A stretch of 64,000 nt of DNA, from contig NZ_CP024608.1 in the NCBI RefSeq assembly GCF_002752675.1, positions 3,348,001-3,412,000 of the forward strand. Reading direction: 5' to 3'. Under the pieces are notes generated by a model that had not been told where the DNA came from, made no database searches, and worked only from the letters and a program-made list of their open reading frames with translations. Made by a program: the position numbers and the translations under genes. The stretch comes from Massilia violaceinigra. Lineage in GTDB: Bacteria; Pseudomonadota; Gammaproteobacteria; Burkholderiales; Burkholderiaceae_D. Positions within the stretch are counted from its first letter, which is position 1, and the number at the start of each line of letters is the position of its first letter. Below are positions 8,353 through 17,759 of the stretch, in pieces.

Positions 8353-9819
8353 TTAGTCTTCCGGTAAAGCTTCTTCGCGCCACTGCAAGCCATCGCGTCC
8401 GATCAGGGCGCTGGCCGCGGCAGGGCCCCAGGTGCCGGCGCTGTACGGAATCGGCACGCTGTCTTCCTGGTCCCAGTGGTCGAGGATCGGTTCGACCCAT
8501 TCCCACGCCGCTTCCAGTTCGTCGCCGCGCATGAACAAGGTCAGTTGGCCGCGCAGCACGTCGAGCAGCAGGCGCTCGTAGGCATCCATGCGCGGGGTCT
8601 TGAACTGCTCGCGGAAATCGAGTTCGAGTTCGGCCTGTTTCAGGCGCATGCTGTCGCCCGGGGTCTTGGCCATGAGGTTGAGCGAAAGGCCTTCGTCCGG
8701 CTGCAGGCGGATCACCAGGCTGTTGGGCTGGAAGCTGCTGGTCGGCTGGTTGAAGATCGAGTGCGGGATCTGCTTGAAGCGCACCACGATTTCGGCCAGG
8801 CCGTCAGCCATGCGCTTGCCGGTGCGCAGATAGAAAGGCACGCCGGCCCAGCGCCAGGTATCGATTTCGGCCTTGATGGCGACGAAGGTTTCGGTGCGCG
8901 ACTGCTGCGGCGCATCCGGTTCGTCGCGGTAGCTCGGCACGGCCTTGCCGTCGACGTGGCCGGCGCGGTACTGCCCGCGCACGATGTTTTGCGCCAGCGT
9001 GGTCGGGGTGAAGCGCTTGAGGGAGCGCAGCACCTGCAGCTTGGCGTCGCGCACGGCGTCGGGAGCGATCGAGGTTGGCGGTTCCATGGCGACGATACAG
9101 AGCAGCTGCAGCAGGTGGTTTTGCAGCATGTCGCGCAGGGCGCCGGAGGTGTCGTAGTAACCCATGCGGTTGCCCACGCCGATTTTTTCGGCGATGGTGA
9201 TCTGTACGTCCGAAATCCATTCGCGGCGCCACAGCGGCTCGAACAGGATGTTCCCGAAGCGCAGGGCCAGCAGGTTCTGTACCGTTTCCTTGCCGAGGTA
9301 ATGGTCGATGCGGTAGATCTGCGATTCGGCGAAGACCTTGCCGACTTCGGCGTTGATCTGCTTGGCCGATTCCAGGTCGCGCCCGAGCGGTTTTTCGAGC
9401 ACCACGCGCGAGTTGGCGGTGGCAAGACCCGCGCTGGCCAGGTTGTCGCAGATTTGCGCGAACAGGTGCGGCGGCGTGGCCAGGTAGTAGACGCGGGTGA
9501 TCTTGTCGTCGTTGCGCAGCGCTTCGACCAGGGCGCCGTAGGTGGAGGCGTCGGTGGCGTTGAGCGAGACGTAGACGATGCGCTTGACGAATTTGGCCCA
9601 GCCTTCCTCGACCAGCTTCTTGACGTGCGGTTTGGCGGTGCTTTCGACGGTTTGCAGGAATTCTTCTTGCGCGATGTCGTTGCGGCCGACGCAGATGATG
9701 CGGGCGGTCTGCGGCAGGTCATTGGCGACATCGCGCGCGTACATCGCAGGGAGCAGCTTGCGCATCGACAGATCGCCGCTGCCGCCAAAAAGAACGAGGT
9801 CAAAATCGGTAAGAGCCAT
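8353..9819 (-). CDS. zwf: glucose-6-phosphate 1-dehydrogenase
   Basis: Oxidises glucose-6-phosphate to 6-phosphogluconolactone with NAD(P)+, feeding the Entner-Doudoroff and pentose-phosphate routes. The nucleotide-binding motif GGSGDLSMRKLLPAMY is at the N-terminus and the active-site signature RIDHYLGKETVQNLLALRFGN is present. Starting at ATG 9819 (MALTDFDLVLFGGSGDL) gives 488 residues, matching the family; the upstream in-frame ATG at 9885 adds unconserved residues. It heads the minus-strand zwf-hexR-tal cluster and has a near-consensus HexR site about 110 bp upstream. Confidence 0.97.
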   Translation of the reverse strand: MALTDFDLVLFGGSGDLSMRKLLPAMYARDVANDLPQTARIICVGRNDIAQEEFLQTVESTAKPHVKKLVEEGWAKFVKRIVYVSLNATDASTYGALVEALRNDDKITRVYYLATPPHLFAQICDNLASAGLATANSRVVLEKPLGRDLESAKQINAEVGKVFAESQIYRIDHYLGKETVQNLLALRFGNILFEPLWRREWISDVQITIAEKIGVGNRMGYYDTSGALRDMLQNHLLQLLCIVAMEPPTSIAPDAVRDAKLQVLRSLKRFTPTTLAQNIVRGQYRAGHVDGKAVPSYRDEPDAPQQSRTETFVAIKAEIDTWRWAGVPFYLRTGKRMADGLAEIVVRFKQIPHSIFNQPTSSFQPNSLVIRLQPDEGLSLNLMAKTPGDSMRLKQAELELDFREQFKTPRMDAYERLLLDVLRGQLTLFMRGDELEAAWEWVEPILDHWDQEDSVPIPYSAGTWGPAAASALIGRDGLQWREEALPED

Positions 9820-9925
9820 AGTATGTGATCGCTGAAAGTAGGGGGCCGGAATGATGATGCCGCTAGTTGCCGCCGGCTGGCGCACGCATGGGAGCGCCAG
9901 CCGGGAAGAGTAGCGAAATTGGTTG

Positions 9926-9940
9926 TGTAAATTTACTACA
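9926..9940. promoter_or_regulatory. putative HexR operator, zwf promoter
   Basis: TGTAAATTTACTACA matches the HexR consensus as I remember it (TGTARTWWWAYTACA) at 14 of 15 positions. It lies 107 bp before the zwf start. HexR normally represses zwf and edd. Confidence 0.7.
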
Positions 9941-9957
9941 TATTTTAGTGGTTCGCA

Positions 9958-9972
9958 AGAAATTTTACTACG
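9958..9972. promoter_or_regulatory. second, weaker HexR-like site upstream of zwf
   Basis: AGAAATTTTACTACG matches the remembered HexR consensus at 12 of 15 positions, 32 bp (three helical turns) from the first site, so the two could be bound cooperatively on one face of the DNA. Confidence 0.45.
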
Positions 9973-10208
9973 CGGCGCGTCTGTTCAAACATACGGATGC
10001 CGCAAGGTCAGGGATCAGTGCGCTGATAATCTTTGAGGGAAGCGAACGTCGGGCCTTGATGAGGAACTGAAGCAACGCTGGAGGAATGGGTGAGCGCACG
10101 GCTTACCCGCCTCATCTCCGGAGCTCAGTCTTATTCAACCAACGTTCAGTCAGACATGTTATCGAATCGAATCGCCGACATGTTCCCTCATTTTGTGGAG
10201 GACTCATC

Positions 10209-11240
10209 ATGCAATCGATCCATCCAGTCACGGCCGCTCTGGCCGCCCTGTTCGCCGCAGCAAGCGGCAGCGCACTCGCCCAGGACGACCACGCACATGC
10301 GGGCTTCTGCGCGCCGACGACGAAGGCCACCCCCGTCCTGAGTACCAGCGATTTCGATGGCGACCGAACGGTGACGCGCAACGACCTGCGCATGCTCAGA
10401 CAGCAGGTCAGGACGGGCCAGTACGTCGCCTTTTTCGACCGCAACGCCGATCATGTCCTCGACAGCAAGGATATCGCGATTGCGGTGGCCGAAACCGGGG
10501 CGCTCAGCACTGAACTCGACCGCCAGCTGGCCGACGCCTATCGCGCCACAAAAGCCTACCGCAACATTCGCGCCGCCATCCGCGACGGTTTCGTGCCGTG
10601 GACGCCGTCGTTCCACGGCCACGGCACGCACTGGGTCCAGCGTCCGGAAAAAGGGTCGCTGGGCTACGCGTTCGACCCGGGCGCGCCGGAAGGGCTCAAT
10701 TACGATGCCAGGGGACGCCTGTGGGCTGTTTTCTACTATTCCGGGCCATCGCCGACCCGCTTGAATGGGGAAAAATATCCGCCCGGCGACAGTTTCGTGC
10801 CGTTCGCGCACTTGTATGGTGAGGGATTTGCCGGCGAGCAGGACGTCTGGCACCATCACAACGGCGTTTGCTTTACGGGGCTGAACTACGAACAGCCCAC
10901 CCTGGCTGCGCGCAAGCTGTTGTTCCGGCAGAGCCTGAGCCCGAAACAGTGCCTGCCGGCCAGTGCCATCGCAAAAGGTTTGCCTGTCTCCCCCGATGTC
11001 AAATGGACGCCGCAATTCCACATGCTGCATGCCTGGATCTACGAGTTGAATCGTTGCGGCACCTTTGCCCACGCGCATCCGGATCTTGCACCGAGTTCCC
11101 CGCCGCTGGAAAGCAGCCTGCCGAAGGTGAACGTCGATCCGCAGAATCCGCATCCCGCCTATCCGTTTGCGCGGGGTACCATGTGCTCCTGGCTCGGCGA
11201 ACTCGGTCAGGTGCCGCCGTTCTGCGTGCAGAAGAAGTAG
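10209..11240 (+). CDS. exported protein with a pair of EF-hand/dockerin-like loops, function unknown
   Basis: 343 residues from ATG 10209, chosen because GGAGG lies just upstream and the product starts with a clean signal peptide (MQSIHPVTAALAALFAAASGSALAQ). Residues about 49-60 (DFDGDRTVTRND) and 78-89 (DRNADHVLDSKD) look like paired calcium-binding loops. The larger C-terminal part is rich in His, Trp and aromatic residues (FHGHGTHWVQRP, DVWHHHNGVCF, FHMLHAWIYELNRCGTFAHAHP) with several Cys. I do not recognise this domain; the His clusters suggest a metal-binding periplasmic or secreted protein. It stands alone between operons on the other strand. Confidence 0.85.
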   Translation: MQSIHPVTAALAALFAAASGSALAQDDHAHAGFCAPTTKATPVLSTSDFDGDRTVTRNDLRMLRQQVRTGQYVAFFDRNADHVLDSKDIAIAVAETGALSTELDRQLADAYRATKAYRNIRAAIRDGFVPWTPSFHGHGTHWVQRPEKGSLGYAFDPGAPEGLNYDARGRLWAVFYYSGPSPTRLNGEKYPPGDSFVPFAHLYGEGFAGEQDVWHHHNGVCFTGLNYEQPTLAARKLLFRQSLSPKQCLPASAIAKGLPVSPDVKWTPQFHMLHAWIYELNRCGTFAHAHPDLAPSSPPLESSLPKVNVDPQNPHPAYPFARGTMCSWLGELGQVPPFCVQKK

Positions 11241-11270
11241 GGATATCGGCGGCGCGCGGGTATTGCCCGA

Positions 11271-12494
11271 TCACTTCAGCGGCAAGCGGATCGTAAACGT
11301 CGTTCCCTTGTCCTTGCCCGCGCTGGCCACCGACAAGGTGCCGCCATGCAGCTCCACCAGATGGCGCGCGATGTACAGACCCAGTCCCAGTCCCGCGGCG
11401 TTGGCGTGGCGCTGCAAATTGAACGCCCCGAACACATGCGGCAGATCGTCCGCGGCGATCCCCTGGCCGGAATCGGCCACGGCGATCTCCACCTGCTCGG
11501 CGCCCCGGCTGATATCGATGCGGATGGTGCCGCCGCGCGGCGTGAACTTGATCGCGTTGAACAGCAGGTTCCACAGCACCTGCTGCAAACGCCGTCCATC
11601 GGCCTCCAGCCGCACCAGGTCGCCATGGTCGTTCGGCGTCACCGCCAGCACAATCTCTTTTTCGCTGGCGCTGCCCTCCACCGTCGACAGTGCGTCGCGC
11701 AGCACCTGTCCCAGCCCCACCGGCGTGCGCGCAATCGACATCTGCCCGGTCAGCGTGCGGGCGGCGTCGATCAGATCGTCGATCATGGCCGCTTCCTGGC
11801 CGATGTGCACGCGCATCGCCGTCAGGCCGTTCTCCACCTTCGCAGGCAGATCCGGCACGGTCTTGAGCAGCACCTCGATGCGCATCGACAGCGCCGACAG
11901 CGGCGTGCGCATTTCGTGCGATACCGTGGCCAGGAACAGATCGCGCGCGCGGTTGACGCGATTGAGTTCCTCGATGGTTTCGCGCTGGCGGTCGATCGAT
12001 CCGGCCAGCGTTTGCAGCAGCGCGCCGTAGGTTGCCAGGCGCGCCTCCGACACCGGTGACTCGAGCCGTACTTCGCTCCACAGTGCATTGCCCGATACGC
12101 CCACCGCCGCGCCGATGCGCTCGCAGGCCATGGGCGAACTGAAATCGTTAAAACGCCAGCCGTACACCAGCACCCCATACACCTGGCCGAACTGGGTCAG
12201 CGCCATGCTGCACACGCGCATGCCGTGAAAGCTGCCCTCTTCGGCGACGTCACCGGCAAACACGCGCGCGGCGATGCGTTTTTCCAGTGCGGTGCCCGGA
12301 CCGTCGTCGCGCCACATGGTCGACGTGGCCAGCACGCGCGCGGTGGACGAGGCCACCAGCGGGCCCACCTGGCGCCAGCCGCGCACGTCGTACAGCGATA
12401 CCGTCAGGCCGCTGGCCTGCGAAAACTGGGTCAGCGGGGTGACCCATTCATCCCAGTCGATGCCCGCGTCGCCGGCGACGGCCAGGTTGATCAT
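11271..12494 (-). CDS. soluble sensor histidine kinase coupled to the KaiC-like gene
   Basis: 407 residues with no transmembrane segment. An N-terminal input region of about 155 residues resembles a GAF/PocR-like sensor (LYDVRGWRQVGPLV..GQVYGVLVYGW). A helical linker is followed by HisKA with the phospho-accepting His in ATVSHEMRTPLSALSMRI, then HATPase_c with N box (QVLWNLLFNAIKF), G1 (VADSGQGI) and G2 (GLGLGLYIARHLVELHGG). Its ATG shares ATGA with the stop of the KaiC-like gene, so the two are co-translated. No receiver domain or response regulator gene is adjacent, so the partner is unknown. Confidence 0.92.
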   Translation of the reverse strand: MINLAVAGDAGIDWDEWVTPLTQFSQASGLTVSLYDVRGWRQVGPLVASSTARVLATSTMWRDDGPGTALEKRIAARVFAGDVAEEGSFHGMRVCSMALTQFGQVYGVLVYGWRFNDFSSPMACERIGAAVGVSGNALWSEVRLESPVSEARLATYGALLQTLAGSIDRQRETIEELNRVNRARDLFLATVSHEMRTPLSALSMRIEVLLKTVPDLPAKVENGLTAMRVHIGQEAAMIDDLIDAARTLTGQMSIARTPVGLGQVLRDALSTVEGSASEKEIVLAVTPNDHGDLVRLEADGRRLQQVLWNLLFNAIKFTPRGGTIRIDISRGAEQVEIAVADSGQGIAADDLPHVFGAFNLQRHANAAGLGLGLYIARHLVELHGGTLSVASAGKDKGTTFTIRLPLK

Positions 12495-14047
12495 GCTGGA
12501 TTGTCGGTCGGCAGTTCGACCGAATCAGGCAGGCGCGTTCCGTGCGCCACGGCGTCTTCGATGAGAGGACTCTGGCGCGACGGCGAGCGCGAAAGCAGGC
12601 CGTAATACGAGGAGAACGGCAGCTGCGGCACCACGCCGGCCGGATCGGCATAGCCGTTTTCCTCGTCGAGCAGCTGCAGGCCGCCTTCGGCGATTACGTA
12701 CTCGCGCGTGATCTGGCGATTGCGGCTGCCGCGCACCTTGGGCACGGCGATGGCGCGCCGCAGCACGGTGGAGATTTCAACGTAGTTGAGCAAGATGATG
12801 TTGTCGACCAGGTGCGACCCCTTGAGTTCTTCGCTGATCTGCGAAATGCCGAGCAGCTCGGGACTTTCGTAGTTGAAGAGGATGGTCGCCAGCCGGTTCT
12901 TGAAGAACGTGGCCAGCGCGTACAGGTAGTCGGCCACCTCGGAGGGGCTGGTCATTTCGTACACCGCGCACGAATCGAACACCACGCAGTCAATGCCTTT
13001 TTCCTCGACCAGCTTGATGATGCGGTCGAAGTGGATATCGAGTTCGAGTTCGAGCGGCGATTCGTAGTGGATGAACAGGTCGCCGCTGTCCATCAGAGCG
13101 GCCAGGTCGAAGCCGAGGGTGGCGGCGTTGCGGATCAACTGGCGCGGGTGTTCGTCCAGGCTGACCAGCAGCGTCTTGTGGCCGGTGGTGATGGCCGCGG
13201 TGAGGAACTGCACGCTGAACACGGTCTTGCCGGTGCCGGAGATGCCGCTCACCATGGTCACCGAGCCGGCGTACAGGCCGCCGTCCATCATTTCGTCGAT
13301 GGCTTTGGAGCCGGTCGAGACGCGCTCGTCGGAGGTTTGCTGGTCGTTCGTATTGATGGGACGCGACTGCGCGCGGCGGTAGATGTGCACTCCGCGCCCC
13401 GCTTCGATGCGCATGGTGTGGCTGCCCGCGATGAAGTCCTGGCCGCGCGACTTGAGCACCGTCAGGCGCCGGTGCACGCGCCGGCGCTGCTCTTCGCGTG
13501 TGAGCGAGATGATGGTGTCGAACACGAAGCGCTCGTGCGACGGCACCGCGCCGAGGCTTTCGTCGCGTTCGGCGGTGACCATGGTGGTCACGCCCATGCG
13601 CGACAGGCCTTCGATGAGCAGGTGCACGTCTTCGCGGAAGGGTTTGTCGTGCACTTCGGCGTACAGGCGCATGGGCGTGAGGCCATCGATCAGCAGGCGC
13701 TTGGCGCCGATCGACTTGAGGGCGTCGGCAAAGGCGCCGTCGGCGTTGCGAAATTCGCTCAGCAGCACGGCGGGACTGGTCTGGATCACCTTGATCTTGC
13801 CGGCGTCGATCAGGCCTTGCAGATCCCAGTTGAAGCCGGCCGCATCGCGCAGCAGCTTGGCCGTATCGAGTTCGAACGACACGATCGCGCCCGGCTCGTC
13901 GTAGAGCGCCGCGCCGGCGTAAATGAAGCCCAGGCCGAGCGTGGTCTTGCCGGTGCCGGGCGCGCCTTCCACAATCAGGTTGTTTCCGCGCGGGATACCC
14001 CCAAGCAGTACTTCGTCCAGTCCGGCGATGCCTGTTTTGACCAGCAT
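12491..14047 (-). CDS. KaiC-like double-domain RecA-fold ATPase
   Basis: 518 residues from ATG 14047 (MLVKTGIAGLDEVLLGGIP), the usual KaiC-family start; an upstream in-frame ATG at 14200 adds an unconserved stretch. Two KaiC/RadA domains: Walker A GAPGTGKTT at residues 28-36 with Asp121 as Walker B candidate, and GISGTGKTV at 268-276 with Asp358. The Glu pair after strand 2 in cyanobacterial KaiC is changed (FELD at 58-61; LDEH at 297-300). The phosphorylation site Ser431-Thr432 aligns with Ser411-His412. There is no kaiA or kaiB here, so a signalling ATPase working with the overlapping histidine kinase is likelier than a clock. Confidence 0.9.
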   Translation of the reverse strand: MLVKTGIAGLDEVLLGGIPRGNNLIVEGAPGTGKTTLGLGFIYAGAALYDEPGAIVSFELDTAKLLRDAAGFNWDLQGLIDAGKIKVIQTSPAVLLSEFRNADGAFADALKSIGAKRLLIDGLTPMRLYAEVHDKPFREDVHLLIEGLSRMGVTTMVTAERDESLGAVPSHERFVFDTIISLTREEQRRRVHRRLTVLKSRGQDFIAGSHTMRIEAGRGVHIYRRAQSRPINTNDQQTSDERVSTGSKAIDEMMDGGLYAGSVTMVSGISGTGKTVFSVQFLTAAITTGHKTLLVSLDEHPRQLIRNAATLGFDLAALMDSGDLFIHYESPLELELDIHFDRIIKLVEEKGIDCVVFDSCAVYEMTSPSEVADYLYALATFFKNRLATILFNYESPELLGISQISEELKGSHLVDNIILLNYVEISTVLRRAIAVPKVRGSRNRQITREYVIAEGGLQLLDEENGYADPAGVVPQLPFSSYYGLLSRSPSRQSPLIEDAVAHGTRLPDSVELPTDNPA

Positions 14048-14237
14048 GTTTATTTCTTTCTTCAATGTATTTTCTGCATTCCTAATTGCACGCCAGTTTA
14101 TCACCGGGCATTGAATCGTTTCGTCACACGTGGCATTTTGCCGTGCATCGTTGTTCGCAGGTATATTACCTAGCAGAATCGATGACATTCGGATGTGCAT
14201 CGATCGCCCCGAAAGCGACTAACTCGATAGGATGCAT

Positions 14238-14981
14238 ATGAAATACTTGGTAATTGCAGCGTTTTTTTGCGCCGGACCGGTGTGTGCGAACGGGCTCGAC
14301 GACATGAAGGCGGCGCTGGCGCTGTTGCAGGGACAGGGGACGCTGCGGGCTGCGTACGAGGTGCGCGAAACGCACACGGAGTTCGATGCCAAGCCGCTCA
14401 AGGGGCCGGAGACGGTGATGGCGGTGGCGCAGGTGGTGGACGACCCGGCCGGGCTGGAGATCCGCTGGGACCGTGGACTGCTCAAGCGCGCGGCGGACGA
14501 GTCGAGCGTGGCGAAAGGGGCCAAGCGCAAGCAGGCATTGTCGCAGCTGCTGGGGGCAAGTTCCGCGCCGCGCCTGGCGGTGGCGATGAATTATGCGCCG
14601 CGGTTATTGCAGTCGCTCTCGATCAGCCAGTTCAAGTCGGAGCGCGCCGATACGTATCAGGGCAAGCCGGCCAGGCTGGTGGAGTTGGTGATGGCGCCCC
14701 AGGAAGAGGTGAACCAGAACGTCAGCATCAAGGAAAACACCATCGAGGCGCGCTTCTGGCTTGGAGCGGACGGGGTGCCACTGGCGGCGGTGACGAATCA
14801 CACGATCAGGGCCAAGCTGATGGTGTTCATGTCGTACGAGAAGACGACGAAGGAAGAGTTTACGTTCGGGGTGGTGAATAACCGGCTGGTGGTGCTCAAG
14901 CGGGAGATGCAGGGGAAGGAGAAGGGGCCGGGAACGGAGAATGAGTTTAAGAATTTGTATACGATGACGCCGAAGTTGTAG
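14238..14981 (+). CDS. exported protein of unknown function
   Basis: 247 residues from ATG 14238, which has AGGA at a good distance; ATG 14232 is an alternative two codons upstream. It has a short signal peptide (MKYLVIAAFFCAGPVCA) and then a mixed helix/strand periplasmic domain without Cys or an obvious catalytic motif. It is faintly like outer-membrane-lipoprotein-sorting proteins or other LolA-fold substrate carriers in length and pattern, but I do not recognise the family. Divergent from the KaiC-kinase operon across a 190-bp gap. Confidence 0.8.
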   Translation: MKYLVIAAFFCAGPVCANGLDDMKAALALLQGQGTLRAAYEVRETHTEFDAKPLKGPETVMAVAQVVDDPAGLEIRWDRGLLKRAADESSVAKGAKRKQALSQLLGASSAPRLAVAMNYAPRLLQSLSISQFKSERADTYQGKPARLVELVMAPQEEVNQNVSIKENTIEARFWLGADGVPLAAVTNHTIRAKLMVFMSYEKTTKEEFTFGVVNNRLVVLKREMQGKEKGPGTENEFKNLYTMTPKL

Positions 14982-15020
14982 GCTGGCCGCAGTCCCCAGA
15001 GCCGTCGTCCGCATAACCAC

Positions 15021-15108
15021 CGTCGTCCCCGCGCAGGCGGGGACCCAAGGTTCTTAGTGCTCGCAACTACAGCATGAACTTGGATCCCCGCCTGCGCGGG
15101 GACGACGG
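15021..15108. repeat. inverted pair of dispersed repeats (CCCC variant)
   Basis: Copies CGTCGTCCCCGCGCAGGCGG.. (15021-15049) and CTTGGATCCCCGCCTGCGCG.. (15079-15108) face each other between two convergent genes. Same family as 6313-6413 but with compensated stem changes (TTCCC to TCCCC and GGGAA to GGGGA), so the hairpin is kept. Confidence 0.75.
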
Positions 15109-15132
15109 AGCGTCGGTTAGCGGTAATTCAGA

Positions 15133-16029
15133 TCACGGCTGGTACACGTTTTCCTCACGCCCCGCCACATCGAACCTCAGCGACAGCACTTGTCCATTCA
15201 ACGGATGGCTCTCGCGCTCCGCATCCGGCCGTCCATGGCTGGCGCTGGTCACGTACAAGGTGCGCAGATCGTCGCCGCCGAACGCGATCATGGTCGGGCA
15301 CTTCACCGGCAGCTTCACTTCGCGCAGTAGTTCGCCCGACGCCGCAAAGCGCAGCAAGCGCGCGCCTTCGAACATCGCGCACCAGTACGCGCCTTCGCTG
15401 TCCACCGCGGCGCCATCGGGCCGCCCGCCGTAGTCGGCCGCCTTCTTATCGGCCGAAAAGAGCTGGAACGTCTCGCGCGCCTTGGCCTCGCCGCTGGCCA
15501 CATCGAAGCGATAGCGGTCGATCCTGTGCGAGGCGGTGTCGGCGTGATACATCCCGCCTCCGTCCGGCGTGAAACCGAGTCCGTTCGAATTCATCATTCC
15601 GCCCGACCATTTGAGACTGATCTTGCCCTCCTCAAGGCAAAACATCTGCGCCGCCTGCTGGTCGCGCGGCTCGTAGATGGTGCCGACCCAGAAGCGCCCG
15701 GCCGCATCGACCCGGCCATCGTTAAAGCGCGTGGTGGCGGTGTCGTAGGGCGCGGCGGCGATGTCCGTGATGTCGCCGCTGGCCGTGTCGAGGTGCACAA
15801 AGCCGGCTCGCGTTGCGACCACCAGGCCGCCGCCGGCGTGAATGGCCAGTGCCGCCGGTTCGCTCGCCATGCGCCACGAACGGTGCGCGCCGCTGGCAGG
15901 ATGCAGCGCGTGCACCGTGAAGCCGCCGATATCGACCCAGTACAAGGTCTGTTCGCCGGCATACCACAACGGGCATTCGCCCACCAGCATTGGCGTGTCG
16001 TGGACGACGGTAAAGGCGTCGGCGCTCAT
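15133..16029 (-). CDS. SMP-30/gluconolactonase/LRE family protein
   Basis: 298-residue six-bladed beta-propeller, probably a sugar lactonase. The metal-ligand Glu is in LVGECPLWYAGEQTLYWVDI, and further ligand motifs are FNDGRVDAAGRFWVGT, NSNGLGFTPDG and GRPDGAAVDSEGAYW. The ATG at 16029 overlaps the pgi stop by one base (TGATG); GTG 16032 is an alternative. Given the operon with pgi and the zwf/edd/eda genes nearby, it could act as the 6-phosphogluconolactonase or gluconolactonase of this block. No classical pgl gene is visible here; substrate is inferred. Confidence 0.88.
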   Translation of the reverse strand: MSADAFTVVHDTPMLVGECPLWYAGEQTLYWVDIGGFTVHALHPASGAHRSWRMASEPAALAIHAGGGLVVATRAGFVHLDTASGDITDIAAAPYDTATTRFNDGRVDAAGRFWVGTIYEPRDQQAAQMFCLEEGKISLKWSGGMMNSNGLGFTPDGGGMYHADTASHRIDRYRFDVASGEAKARETFQLFSADKKAADYGGRPDGAAVDSEGAYWCAMFEGARLLRFAASGELLREVKLPVKCPTMIAFGGDDLRTLYVTSASHGRPDAERESHPLNGQVLSLRFDVAGREENVYQP

Positions 16030-17672
16030 CACACCGCTGCCTTGGCCATGGCGATCAGGCCATTGGTGGAACTGTCGTGCAGCTCCGGCTGGGCGTCGCC
16101 CGTCAGTTCCGCCTCGATTTTCTTGGCCAGTACCTTGCCCAGTTCAACGCCCCACTGATCGAAGCTGTTCACGTCCCAGATCACGCCCTGCACGAACGTC
16201 TTGTGCTCGTACAGCGCGATCAGGGCGCCGAGCGTGTACGGCTTGAGGTATTCCATCAGGATCGTATTGCTCGGACGGTTGCCGGGGAAGGTCTTGTGCG
16301 GCGCCAGCGTTTCGATTTCGGCCAGCGACAGTCCCTGCGACTGCAAATCGATACGCACTTCATCGATGGTTTTACCGCGCATGAACGCTTCGGACTGCGC
16401 AAAGCAGTTCGCCAGCAGCGCGGCGTGATGGTTTTCCAGTTCGTGCGCGGGACGCAGCGCGGCGATGAAGTCGATTGGCGTGACGTCGCTGCCCTGGTGC
16501 AGCAGCTGGAAGTAGGCGTGCTGGCCGTTGGTGCCGCAATCGCCCCAGATCACCGGGCAGGTCGGGGTGTCGACCGGTTGGCCGCCCTTGGTCACGCGCT
16601 TGCCGTTGCTCTCCATGTCGAGCTGCTGCAGGTAGGCCGGGAAGCGGTTCAGGTCCTGGTGATACGGCGCGATCGAGACCGAGCTGCAGCCGAGGAACTG
16701 GCGGTTCCAGAAGCCCACCAGCGCGAGCAGCACCGGCATGTTCGACGCCAAAGGCGCCTGCTGGAAGTGCTGGTCCATCGCATGTGCGCCGGCCAGCAAG
16801 TCGCTGAAGTGGCCGAAACCGATTGCCAGCGCCACCGACAGGCCGATCGCCGACCATACGGAATAACGCCCGCCGACCCAGTCCCAGAACGGGAACATAT
16901 TGGCCGGGTCGATGCCGAAGGTCTTGATCGCTTCGGTGTTGGTGGAGACGGCGACGAAGTGGCGCGCCAGCGCGTCTTCCGGCGCGTGCTGCAGGAACCA
17001 GGCGCGCGCGGTCTGCGCGTTCATCATCGTTTCGGTGGTGGTGAAGGTCTTGGAAGCGATGATGAACAGGGTCGTTTCGGGATTGACCTTGCCCAGCGCG
17101 GCGTCCATGTCGTGACCGTCGACGTTGGAGACGAAGTGCATGGTCAGGCGCGGGTGCGCGTATTGACGCAGCGCCAGGCAGACCATTTTCGGCCCCAGGT
17201 CGGAGCCGCCGATGCCGATGTTGACGATGTCGGTGATCGGTTTGCCGCTGTGGCCAAGCCAGGTGCCGGCGCGCACGGCGTCGGTGAAGAGGCGGACCCG
17301 GTCGAGCACCTCGTGGACATCGGCATTGACGTCCTGGCCGTCCACCACGAGCGCGGTGCCGCGCGGCGCGCGCAGGGCGGTGTGCAGCACGGCGCGCCGT
17401 TCGGTCAGGTTGATGCGCTCGCCGGAGAACATGGCGTCGCGCTGGGTTTCGACGCCGCGTTCCTGCGCCAGGTCGACCAGCAGTTCAAGCGTGCGCCCGT
17501 CAAGCCGGTTTTTTGAATAGTCTAGGAACAAACCCGCCGCATCGACAGTCAGTTTGGGGAAGCGTTGCGGGTCGGCGGCGAACAGGCCTCGCAATTCCCA
17601 GTCTTCGGCTTCGACTGCGTGCGTTTCGAGGGCCTGGAAGCTGGCGGTGGAGGTGAGGGCAGGCTGGCGCAT
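16029..17672 (-). CDS. pgi: glucose-6-phosphate isomerase
   Basis: Interconverts glucose-6-phosphate and fructose-6-phosphate. 547 residues, the E. coli Pgi size. It has the substrate loop [11 protein letters not shown], the signature [19 protein letters not shown], and the catalytic Glu/His/Lys regions ([32 protein letters not shown]). Its start at 17672 faces edd; the 275-bp gap between them carries one HexR-like site near each gene. The lactonase-like gene follows with a one-base overlap. Confidence 0.97.
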   Translation of the reverse strand: MRQPALTSTASFQALETHAVEAEDWELRGLFAADPQRFPKLTVDAAGLFLDYSKNRLDGRTLELLVDLAQERGVETQRDAMFSGERINLTERRAVLHTALRAPRGTALVVDGQDVNADVHEVLDRVRLFTDAVRAGTWLGHSGKPITDIVNIGIGGSDLGPKMVCLALRQYAHPRLTMHFVSNVDGHDMDAALGKVNPETTLFIIASKTFTTTETMMNAQTARAWFLQHAPEDALARHFVAVSTNTEAIKTFGIDPANMFPFWDWVGGRYSVWSAIGLSVALAIGFGHFSDLLAGAHAMDQHFQQAPLASNMPVLLALVGFWNRQFLGCSSVSIAPYHQDLNRFPAYLQQLDMESNGKRVTKGGQPVDTPTCPVIWGDCGTNGQHAYFQLLHQGSDVTPIDFIAALRPAHELENHHAALLANCFAQSEAFMRGKTIDEVRIDLQSQGLSLAEIETLAPHKTFPGNRPSNTILMEYLKPYTLGALIALYEHKTFVQGVIWDVNSFDQWGVELGKVLAKKIEAELTGDAQPELHDSSTNGLIAMAKAAV

Positions 17673-17759
17673 TGGTGCTCGCTGTTCGGTTGGTTAAGAT
17701 CGGGTGCCGGCCGCGCGGCCAGCGCATCGAAGAAGATTATCGAATAATACAGAAATTCA

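Larger units (their letters stand above)
9820..10208. other. 389-bp divergent intergenic region before zwf and the EF-hand gene
   Basis: No convincing gene. It holds two HexR-like sites near zwf (9926-9940, 9958-9972). An open frame at 9867-10070 lacks a ribosome binding site and coding character. The right side carries the Shine-Dalgarno GGAGG before the ATG at 10209. Confidence 0.7.

Noticed and set aside
8265..8393. N-terminal extension of HexR from ATG 8393
   Set aside because: Overlaps zwf, would make the protein 43 residues longer than the family, and reads through two hairpins.
8476..9828. 450-residue plus-strand frame opposite zwf
   Set aside because: Antisense shadow; zwf is unmistakable.
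9867..10070. 67-codon frame in the zwf upstream region
   Set aside because: No ribosome site, covers the HexR operators, no homology.
12542..14173. 543-residue plus-strand frame opposite the KaiC-like gene
   Set aside because: Antisense shadow; both Walker motifs lie on the minus strand.
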